From contig DKPB01000046.1 in the NCBI GenBank assembly GCA_002471015.1, positions 1-36,047 on the forward strand: 36,047 nucleotides of DNA. Reading direction: 5' to 3'. Of the stretch, positions 30,437-36,047 are shown piece by piece; the stretch's first letter is position 1, and each line of letters opens with the position of its first letter. The DNA comes from Stenotrophomonas sp. UBA7346. GTDB taxonomy: Bacteria > Pseudomonadota > Gammaproteobacteria > Xanthomonadales > Xanthomonadaceae. Position numbers and translations under genes: made by a program. Under the pieces are notes generated by a model, which saw only the letters and a program-made list of their open reading frames with translations, was not told the origin of the DNA and did no database searches.

Positions 30437-31410
30437 TGCGCCTCCTTGGCAGCGCGCATGCTGCGCAGTTGTTGCAGGGTGCTGCCCAGTTCGGGCAGGG
30501 CGGGACGCAGTTCCACCGCACGCAGGGCCCGCAGCTGCTGGCGCTGTTGCTGGCGCTGCTGCGATTCCGGCCACAGCCGCTGCACCCAGCCATCGACGCG
30601 GTCCAGTGCCTGTTGCCAGCCCTGGGTGTCGCCGCGTTCCAGTGCGGCGCGGGCCAGGCTCAATTCGATCTCCAGCGAATCACTGGCGGCAATGCGCTCG
30701 GAGCGGGCGACCAGCACGTTGCCATCGGCGGGGCGTACCTGCACCAGCGGCGAAAGCAATTGCTGCCACCACGGCTGTTGGTGTTCCTGGGCGCTGGGGC
30801 TCTGCTCGGGCAGCAGCGCCAGTTGGGTGTTCCACTGCGCCAACTGCGCGGCGGTCTGCGCACGCACGCCCTGGCCCAGTGCGTCCAGCGCGTTGCGCTC
30901 CTGGATCAAGGCCTGGCGCAGGTTGAGGTAGTCAGGGCTGTCGATGCTTTCCAGCACCCCGGCAGCCAAGGCATACAGGCGCCGCGCGCCGTCCAGGTCA
31001 CCGGCAAAGCTCAGCCGCTGCGCTGCCTGGCTGAGCAGCAGCTCGGCCTCTTCGCGGCGGACGGCCTGCGCGCCCTGGCGCGAGCTGTCGGCCAGGCGTG
31101 CCAGGTTTTCTTCCAGCAGGGCATTGCGTTGGCCCAGGCCCAGTACTTCATCGCGCAGCACGCGGTTGGTGGCGGCGGCATCCTGGATGCTGCGCGCATT
31201 GGCGCGCTGGTCGCGGCGCAACGCCTCCAGGCTCTGCTGCAGGGCGGTGAGCTGTTGGGTTTCAGCGTCGCGTGCCTGTGACACCTGCTGCTGCCAAACC
31301 TGCCAGCGGTCCCAGCCGAACCAGGCGGCCGCGCCGACGGCGACAAGCACGATCAGCGGCAGTATCCAGCGCAGCGGGCGAGGCGAAGCAACGGGGGAAA
31401 CATCATTCAT
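30433..31410 (-). CDS. hemX: HemX, membrane protein of the hemDXY operon
   Basis: A 325-residue bitopic membrane protein. One transmembrane helix at about 13-33 (LRWILPLIVLVAVGAAAWFG) is followed by a long coiled coil (about 40-105, QQQVSQARDAETQQLTALQQ and onwards) and a helical domain with the HemX pattern ADLDGARRLYALAAGVLES. It was annotated historically as uroporphyrinogen-III C-methyltransferase in enterics, but no methyltransferase motif is visible, and a structural or scaffolding role is more likely. The gap to hemD is 105 bp, larger than the overlap with hemY, but no terminator is seen in it. Confidence 0.9.
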   Translation of the reverse strand: MNDVSPVASPRPLRWILPLIVLVAVGAAAWFGWDRWQVWQQQVSQARDAETQQLTALQQSLEALRRDQRANARSIQDAAATNRVLRDEVLGLGQRNALLEENLARLADSSRQGAQAVRREEAELLLSQAAQRLSFAGDLDGARRLYALAAGVLESIDSPDYLNLRQALIQERNALDALGQGVRAQTAAQLAQWNTQLALLPEQSPSAQEHQQPWWQQLLSPLVQVRPADGNVLVARSERIAASDSLEIELSLARAALERGDTQGWQQALDRVDGWVQRLWPESQQRQQQRQQLRALRAVELRPALPELGSTLQQLRSMRAAKEAQ

Positions 31411-31515
31411 GGGGCACAACATCCTTGGCAGACGTTGCACTACCGGTGACACGGCAGTGCGGTTGATGCCTGCAAAGCATCGCCCGCGCGGTGAATGCCT
31501 GCAAGCCGCGGCCGC

Positions 31516-32307
31516 TCAGCCAGCGCTGGCCGGCAAGGCGTGGACGGCTGCCGCCGCTGCATTGGCCAGTTGTGCGGGCATCGGCCCGGCAGCGATATGG
31601 CGATTGGCAAACCCCAAGCTACCTGCCAGTTCGGCAAGCCGCGCGCTGGCGGCGACGATGGGGGCCTGCTGCCAGCGCGCCAGCAGCTCGGCTGGCAGCT
31701 GCGGCAGCACGCTGTGCAGGGCTTCGCCGCTGCTGACGACAAGCACGGCAGGGCCTTGCAATGCCTGCAGGCGGTTCACGGTGGCCGCGCCCAAGGCCAG
31801 CGGTACGCGGTCGTACACATCCACCCGCAGCAACTGGGCGCCGCGCTCAACGACCTGGCCGGCAATCATTCCACGGCCGCCCGGCGCGGTGACCAGCGCG
31901 ACCCGCAGGCCCTGCAGCTGCTGCATGGCCGGCAGCGCCAGCAGGCCCTCACTGTCCATCCGCGACGGTGCCTGCACCTGGCGCGCGCCGTGCTGGCGCA
32001 GTACCCGCGCGGTTCCTTCACCCACAGCCACCACGTTGCCGGGCAGCAGTTGCGACAGCGGCAGCAGGCGTGCGGCGGCCTGCGCCGCGCTGGGGCTGGT
32101 GAACACCAGCCGGTCGCAGCCAGCGGCCTCGGCCAGCTGGGCACGGGTGGTTTCATCGGCGCGCAGCACCAGTCGCCATGGCGACAGGGCCACGGTGCGC
32201 GCGCCCAGGCGCGTGGCGGCGCTGCGCAAGGTGTCGTGCTGCCCCTGTGGGCGCAACGAGATCAGGTGCCAGGGCATGTCAGTCGGCACATAGGCGTGGC
32301 GGTTCAT
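31516..32307 (-). CDS. hemD: Uroporphyrinogen-III synthase
   Basis: A 263-residue soluble enzyme that cyclises hydroxymethylbilane to uroporphyrinogen III with inversion of ring D. The family is poorly conserved, but the two-lobed pattern is clear: ISLRPQGQHDTL at the front, CDRLVFTSPSAAQAA and NVVAVGEGTARVLRQHG in lobe one, ALVTAPGGRGMIAGQV and VYDRVPLAL, then VLVVSSGEAL. The context of hemX and hemY supports the call. The start is set at MNRHAYVPTD; ATG codons at 32277 and 32316 are possible alternatives. It is divergent from the thioesterase gene. Confidence 0.92.
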   Translation of the reverse strand: MNRHAYVPTDMPWHLISLRPQGQHDTLRSAATRLGARTVALSPWRLVLRADETTRAQLAEAAGCDRLVFTSPSAAQAAARLLPLSQLLPGNVVAVGEGTARVLRQHGARQVQAPSRMDSEGLLALPAMQQLQGLRVALVTAPGGRGMIAGQVVERGAQLLRVDVYDRVPLALGAATVNRLQALQGPAVLVVSSGEALHSVLPQLPAELLARWQQAPIVAASARLAELAGSLGFANRHIAAGPMPAQLANAAAAAVHALPASAG

Positions 32308-32349
32308 TCCATGCATTATGCGGGCGCTCTCCGTTTCCTGTTTGCTTCC

Positions 32350-32808
32350 ATGCCCGATACCCCCGATCACACCGCGCTGCTGGCGCAGCTGCAGACCACC
32401 TTGAACGCGATGCCGCCGGTACAGGCGATGGATATCCGCATCACCGGCTACGACAACGGCGTGCTGAGCATGCAGGCGCCGCTGGCGGCCAACGTCAATG
32501 ACAAGGGCAATGCGTTTGGCGGCAGCCTGGCCTCGGTGATGACCCTGGCCGGCTGGGCGTTGGTCAGCCTGCGCCTGTCGCTGGCCGGCAAGCAGGCCGA
32601 GGTGTACGTGGCCGACAGCAGCATCCGCTACCGCGCGCCCGTGTATGGGGACCTGCAGGCTGCCGCCAGGGCGGCCCCGGAGCAGGATTGGGATGACTTT
32701 CTTAACTTGTTCAGCAAGCGTGGGCGTGCACGCATGACCGTGCGTGCCGAGATCGCCGGTGGTGCCGCTGAACTGGAAGGGCGCTTCGTTGCCCTCAGCA
32801 AGGGCTAG
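32350..32808 (+). CDS. YiiD C-terminal-type thioesterase
   Basis: A 152-residue hotdog protein of the YiiD_C family. The core is PLAANVNDKGNAFGGSLASVMTLAGWALV, followed by YVADSSIRYRAPVYGDL, with the Asn-Asp loop and central helix typical of the family. These are presumed acyl-CoA or acyl-ACP thioesterases with unknown natural substrates. An in-frame ATG at 32311 would add 13 residues and bring the 5' end to 3 bp from the hemD start. The ATG at 32350 fits the family start better and leaves a 42-bp divergent gap. Confidence 0.85.
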   Translation: MPDTPDHTALLAQLQTTLNAMPPVQAMDIRITGYDNGVLSMQAPLAANVNDKGNAFGGSLASVMTLAGWALVSLRLSLAGKQAEVYVADSSIRYRAPVYGDLQAAARAAPEQDWDDFLNLFSKRGRARMTVRAEIAGGAAELEGRFVALSKG

Positions 32809-32835
32809 GATTGGCAACCACCAAGGGGGATACCC

Positions 32836-33267
32836 ATGTTCCGACGCCTGTTTCCGTCCGCGGCGTTCTGCCTGTTGCTGCTGGCCAGCACCGCTGCGCT
32901 GGCTGACGGCCCCAGCCGCAGCCAGCGCAACAAGCTGGTGCCGACGCAGGAAGCCTATGTGGCGGCCGTGCGCTGGAACGATTTCGATACTGCCGAAGGC
33001 TTCATCGACCCGGAGTACCTCCGGCAGCAGCCGATCACCGACCTGCAGCGTGAACGCTACCGGCAGGTGCAGGTTTCCACCTACCGCGAGCGTTCCAACA
33101 GCGTGACGGCCGACGGCGACATCGAACGCCGGGTGGAAGTGAGCGTCATCAACCGCAATACCCAGGCCGAGCGCACGGTGGTGGTCAAGGAGCGTTGGCG
33201 CTGGGACCCGGAGGCCAAGCGCTGGTGGCAGGCCGCTGGCCTGCCTGACCTGTGGCAGGGCCAATGA
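32836..33267 (+). CDS. Small secreted protein of unknown function (143 residues)
   Basis: A signal peptide (hydrophobic FCLLLLASTAALA, cut before DGP) precedes a ~120-residue mature domain that looks like a small alpha+beta fold: RNKLVPTQEAYVAAVRWND, FIDPEYLRQQPITDLQRERY and VVVKERWRWDPEAKRWW. The helix-then-strands layout with a terminal Trp-rich strand recalls NTF2-like or SnoaL-like folds, which is an inference. GGGGG lies upstream of the ATG. It lies 27 bp after the thioesterase gene and is probably co-transcribed. Confidence 0.8.
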   Translation: MFRRLFPSAAFCLLLLASTAALADGPSRSQRNKLVPTQEAYVAAVRWNDFDTAEGFIDPEYLRQQPITDLQRERYRQVQVSTYRERSNSVTADGDIERRVEVSVINRNTQAERTVVVKERWRWDPEAKRWWQAAGLPDLWQGQ

Positions 33268-33331
33268 GTCATTGGCTGGGCTTTCCTTGCCTGTGCGACA
33301 ATCCCTGCCCGCTTATCGACCCGTGACCTGA

Positions 33332-33769
33332 GTGAATTACGAAGAGTTGCTGGCCTTCGCCGGCCGAAATCCGATGCTGTCGCTGGCCCTGGTCGGCCTT
33401 ACCGTGGCCATCATCGCCACCGAAGTGGCGCGCCTGTTCCGTGGCTACAAGGGCCTGAAGCCGTCCGAACTGACCCACATGATCAATGCGGGCGGGGTGA
33501 CGGTGATCGACCTGTCGAGCAGCAGCGACTTCGAAAAGGGCCACATCGCGGGTAGCCGCAATGTGCAGCCGGCCCAGCTGAACCCGTCGCACAAGCTGCT
33601 GGCCAACGCCAGGCAGACCCCGGTGGTGCTGCTGTGCCGTACCGGCAATGCCTCGGCAACGGCGGCAAAGATGTTGAAGAAGGCTGGCTACGAGCAGGTT
33701 TACGTGCTCGAAGGCGGCCTGCCGGCCTGGCAGGCGGCAGACCTGCTGCTGGTCAAAGGCCGCGGCTGA
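33332..33769 (+). CDS. Membrane-anchored rhodanese-like protein, YibN type
   Basis: A 145-residue protein with one N-terminal membrane helix (about 15-33, MLSLALVGLTVAIIATEVA) and a cytosolic rhodanese domain. The active-site loop LLCRTGNASA holds the catalytic Cys. It starts with GTG; GTGACCTGA upstream offers only a weak ribosome site. Position before secB and gpsA matches E. coli yibN-grxC-secB-gpsA, although grxC is missing here. YibN has been linked to the membrane insertion and secretion machinery, which would fit the neighbour SecB. Confidence 0.9.
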   Translation: MNYEELLAFAGRNPMLSLALVGLTVAIIATEVARLFRGYKGLKPSELTHMINAGGVTVIDLSSSSDFEKGHIAGSRNVQPAQLNPSHKLLANARQTPVVLLCRTGNASATAAKMLKKAGYEQVYVLEGGLPAWQAADLLLVKGRG

Positions 33770-33872
33770 GCAAACTATTTGTGTTCAGGCCTTGTATAGG
33801 CGGGCGGCAGCCCCCATCGCTGGTCTGGTAACAATCCCAATCATTGAACAATCTGTTCTGGAGTCCTGAGAA

Positions 33873-34388
33873 ATGTCCGAAGAGAACACCAACGGCGTAG
33901 CCCCGGCCGAAAACGCCACCGGCCCGGCTTTCACCATCGAGAAGATCTACGTCAAGGACGTTTCTTTCGAATCCCCGAACTCGCCGACCATCTTCAATGA
34001 GAACGTGCAGCCGGACCTGCAGCTGAATCTGAACCAGAAGGTGCAGCGCCTGTCCGAGACCGCTTTTGAAGTGGTGCTGGGCGTCACCCTGACCTGCAAG
34101 GCCGGTGAGAAGACCGCCTATGTGGCCGAAGTAGAGCAGGCTGGCGTGTTCGGCCTGATCGGCCTGGACCCGCAGGCAATCGACGTGCTGCTCGGCACCC
34201 AGTGCCCGAACATCCTGTTCCCGTACGTGCGTTCGATGGTGTCGGACCTGATCCAGGCCGGCGGCTTCCCGCCGTTCTACCTGCAGCCGATCAACTTCGA
34301 AGGCCTGTACGCCGAAACCCTGCGTCAGCGCCAGGCCCAGGGCGAGAACGCCTCGCTGGCCGACTCCGAGCCGGCTGGCAACGCCTGA
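33873..34388 (+). CDS. secB: Protein-export chaperone SecB
   Basis: A 171-residue tetrameric chaperone that holds preproteins unfolded and hands them to SecA. Typical SecB segments are FTIEKIYVKDVSFESPNSP, FEVVLGVTLTC, YVAEVEQAGVFGL and CPNILFPYVRSMVSDLIQAGGFPPFYLQPINF. GGAG 14 bp before the ATG serves as ribosome site after a 103-bp gap from the rhodanese gene, which contains no clear promoter. The C-terminal tail is longer and more acidic than the E. coli 155-residue form, as is common in this group. Confidence 0.97.
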   Translation: MSEENTNGVAPAENATGPAFTIEKIYVKDVSFESPNSPTIFNENVQPDLQLNLNQKVQRLSETAFEVVLGVTLTCKAGEKTAYVAEVEQAGVFGLIGLDPQAIDVLLGTQCPNILFPYVRSMVSDLIQAGGFPPFYLQPINFEGLYAETLRQRQAQGENASLADSEPAGNA

Positions 34389-34407
34389 TCGGCGTCTGCG
34401 TTTCAGC

Positions 34408-35436
34408 ATGAGTACGAACGACGCGGAAAAGATCGCCGTTCTTGGCGCGGGCTCCTGGGGCACCGCGCTGGCCACCCTGTTGGCCCGGCACGGTTCCCGG
34501 ACCGTGCTGTGGGGACGTGATGCCGCAGTAATCGAGGCGATTGACCAGCGTCATGAGAATCCCCGGTATCTGCCGGGGATTCCCTTGCCAGAATCCCTGC
34601 GCGCCAGCACCGACCTGGCTGCCACCGTTGAAGGTGCGGCCTGGATCCTGGTGGTGGTGCCTTCGCATGCCTTTGCCGAAACCGTGCGCGCGCTGGCGCC
34701 GCTGCGGCCGGCCGGGGCAGGCGTGGCCTGGGCGACCAAGGGCTTCGAGCCCGGCTCGGGCCGTTTCCTGCATGAAGTAGCGCGTGAAGTGCTGGGCCCG
34801 GACGTGCCGTTGGCCGTCGTCACCGGCCCGTCCTTCGCCAAGGAAGTCACTCTGGGCCTGCCCACCGCCATTACCGTGCACGGTGATGACGAGGCGTTCT
34901 CCCAGCAGGTGGCCGATGCCATGCACGGCCCGGCATTCCGCGCCTATACGGGCGACGACATGGTCGGTGCCGAACTGGGCGGGGCGATGAAGAACGTGCT
35001 GGCGGTGGCCACCGGCGTGGCTGATGGCATGCAGCTGGGCCTGAACGCCCGTGCCGGCCTGATCACGCGTGGCCTGAACGAGATGCTGCGGCTTGCCGCC
35101 GCCATCGGTGCCAAGCCGGAAACCCTGATGGGGCTGGCCGGCCTGGGCGACCTGGTGCTGACCTGCACCGGCGACCTGTCGCGTAACCGCCGCCTGGGCC
35201 TGGCCCTGGGCCGCGGGCAGACGCTGCAGGATGCCGTGCGCGAAATCGGCCTGGTGGTGGAATGGGTGCAGACGGCCGACGAAGTGATGCGACAGGCGCG
35301 CCGCCATGGCATCGACCTGCCCATCTCTGACCGCGTGCGTGCCGTGCTGCACGGCGAGCAGACGCCTGCAGAAGGCCTGCGCGCCCTGCTGGCGCGGGAA
35401 CAGAAACCGGAATATCCGGACACGCTGTTCAAGTGA
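34408..35436 (+). CDS. gpsA: Glycerol-3-phosphate dehydrogenase [NAD(P)+] GpsA
   Basis: A 342-residue cytosolic enzyme that makes sn-glycerol-3-phosphate for phospholipid synthesis. It has a Rossmann motif GAGSWGTALA (11-20), the VTGPSFAKEV loop, the catalytic Lys in GGAMKNVLAVATGVADG, and LGLNARAGLITRGLNEM followed by GLAGLGDLVLTCTGDLSRNRR. The start is 19 bp after secB, so they are co-transcribed. Length and motifs are standard. A strong terminator closes the operon. Confidence 0.98.
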   Translation: MSTNDAEKIAVLGAGSWGTALATLLARHGSRTVLWGRDAAVIEAIDQRHENPRYLPGIPLPESLRASTDLAATVEGAAWILVVVPSHAFAETVRALAPLRPAGAGVAWATKGFEPGSGRFLHEVAREVLGPDVPLAVVTGPSFAKEVTLGLPTAITVHGDDEAFSQQVADAMHGPAFRAYTGDDMVGAELGGAMKNVLAVATGVADGMQLGLNARAGLITRGLNEMLRLAAAIGAKPETLMGLAGLGDLVLTCTGDLSRNRRLGLALGRGQTLQDAVREIGLVVEWVQTADEVMRQARRHGIDLPISDRVRAVLHGEQTPAEGLRALLAREQKPEYPDTLFK

Positions 35437-35444
35437 ATCGAAAG

Positions 35445-35473
35445 ACCCCGGCTACGTGCCGGGGTTTTTTTTT
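35445..35473 (+). terminator. Rho-independent terminator of the secB-gpsA operon
   Basis: A CCCCGGC/GCCGGGG stem with a 5-nt loop is followed by nine consecutive T residues, 9 bp after the gpsA stop codon. It is the strongest intrinsic terminator in the window. Confidence 0.95.
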
Positions 35474-35490
35474 GCGAGTGAAACCCGACG

Positions 35491-35514
35491 GTAGCGCCGG
35501 GCCATGCCCGGCGG
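35491..35514. repeat. Single SMAG-type palindrome
   Basis: GTAGCGCCGGGCCATGCCCG starts with the GTAG hallmark and has a GCCGGGC/GCCCGGC stem around an AT loop. It is a more GC-rich variant than the others in the window. Confidence 0.7.
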
Positions 35515-35570
35515 AACGCCCGCACCGCGTAGATTCTCTCCGTCGCACTCCACACACCCGAGGACAGGGA

Positions 35571-36047
35571 ATGACGTCTCGCCATATCGGCCTCTCATGG
35601 ATGATCGCGCTGCTGGCCGCGTGTTCGCAGGCCCCGGCACCGCAGGCAGGCGCCGATTCCGCGCCGGCTGCTGCAACGCCCGCTGACGCGCCCGCCGCCC
35701 CCGCCGTGGTCGAACCCGAACCGAACATCGAAAACGGAGTGAACCCTTCGGTGTGGGACAACGAAGGCGAGCCGGAAGAACAAACCCCCGGCGCGGAACT
35801 CACCTGCAAGGACAATCCGCTGGCCACCCACTTCTTCACCCTGGTGGGCGGCAACACCGTGGACGACTGCGGCCGCAAGGACCAGAAGGTGCTGGCCGCC
35901 TTCAACACCCTGATGCAGAACACCGCAGCGGCCGAAGCCAGCGACAAGGACATTCCTTCGCTGCGCAAGCGTCTGCTGAGTGGGCCCAGCGCACCGGGTG
36001 AGCTGGTGGTGCTGCAGGGCGAGCCGTGGTGGTTCTACACCGCCTGC
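35571..36047 (+). CDS. Unknown lipoprotein, 3' end cut by the window
   Basis: The frame stays open for 159 codons to the window edge. The N-terminus has a lipobox (IALLAAC near residue 18) followed by an Ala/Pro-rich linker to about residue 45. The mature part starts EPNIENGVNPSVWDNEG and has LTCKDNPLATHFFTLVGGNTVDDCGRK and PGELVVLQGEPWWFYTAC, so three Cys lie after the lipid-bearing one. AGGACAGGG precedes the ATG. I do not recognise the family. Confidence 0.75.
   Translation, partial: MTSRHIGLSWMIALLAACSQAPAPQAGADSAPAAATPADAPAAPAVVEPEPNIENGVNPSVWDNEGEPEEQTPGAELTCKDNPLATHFFTLVGGNTVDDCGRKDQKVLAAFNTLMQNTAAAEASDKDIPSLRKRLLSGPSAPGELVVLQGEPWWFYTAC

Noticed and set aside
31411..31515. Separate promoter for hemX in the 105-bp gap after hemD
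   Set aside because: No convincing -35/-10 pair was seen; the near-repeat GATGCCTGCAA is too short to interpret.
1..36047. Mobile island, prophage or integrated plasmid
   Set aside because: No integrase, transposase, tRNA end or attachment repeats; composition and codon use look uniform throughout.

Overview
The window is ordinary chromosomal DNA of a high-GC gammaproteobacterium, most likely a Stenotrophomonas (Xanthomonadaceae). Two things point there. The intergenic spaces are full of short palindromes that end in GTAG or CTAC and match the SMAG family described in S. maltophilia. The gene neighbourhoods (glnA-glnK-amtB-ntrBC, hemD-hemX-hemY, rhodanese-secB-gpsA, tandem sodC) also fit that family. 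I see no rRNA, tRNA, CRISPR array, prophage, insertion sequence or transposase.

Layout. 1-5.8 kb: a Ycf46-like AAA+ ATPase (minus) faces a plus-strand run of an orphan ParA-type ATPase, SixA, a YceI-family protein, a phospholipase D/cardiolipin-synthase-like lipoprotein and a hotdog thioesterase. 5.8-6.5 kb: six tandem copies of a ~120-bp unit built on an inverted SMAG dimer. 6.5-13.8 kb: a PAS-PAS-GAF-GGDEF-EAL c-di-GMP protein (minus), then a PlsC-like acyltransferase, a YheT-like hydrolase, a TPR protein with a decayed sulfotransferase domain and a PEBP-family protein. 13.8-14.2 kb: a second repeat cluster with a 47-bp period. 14.2-15.9 kb: a META-domain lipoprotein and uppP (both minus).

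15.9-23.6 kb is a nitrogen-control block: glnA, glnK, amtB, a 72-residue unknown, an AmiD-like amidase, ntrB and ntrC. The upstream DNA of glnA carries two NtrC-type dyads exactly 30 bp apart and a near-perfect sigma-54 -24/-12 element, laid out like E. coli glnAp2. A third NtrC-type dyad abuts the ntrB start codon and suggests autoregulation. GlnA, the PII protein, the ammonium channel and the two-component pair together form a complete nitrogen sensing and assimilation circuit.

23.6-28.6 kb: two tandem Cu/Zn superoxide dismutase lipoproteins, a GC-rich repeat cluster, an unknown 295-residue protein (minus) divergent from fadI, and a secreted protein with an Ala-rich tail. 28.7-32.3 kb: a minus-strand haem operon hemD-hemX-hemY with a small unknown at its end. 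32.3-36.0 kb: a YiiD-type thioesterase, a secreted unknown, a membrane rhodanese, secB, gpsA with a strong terminator, and a lipoprotein cut by the window edge.

I found no clearly new biological system. The points most worth a second look are the glnA/ntrB NtrC-site architecture, the 69-bp inverted SMAG dimer that recurs alone and in tandem, the DosP-like protein that appears to lack its haem ligands, and the decayed TPR-sulfotransferase.
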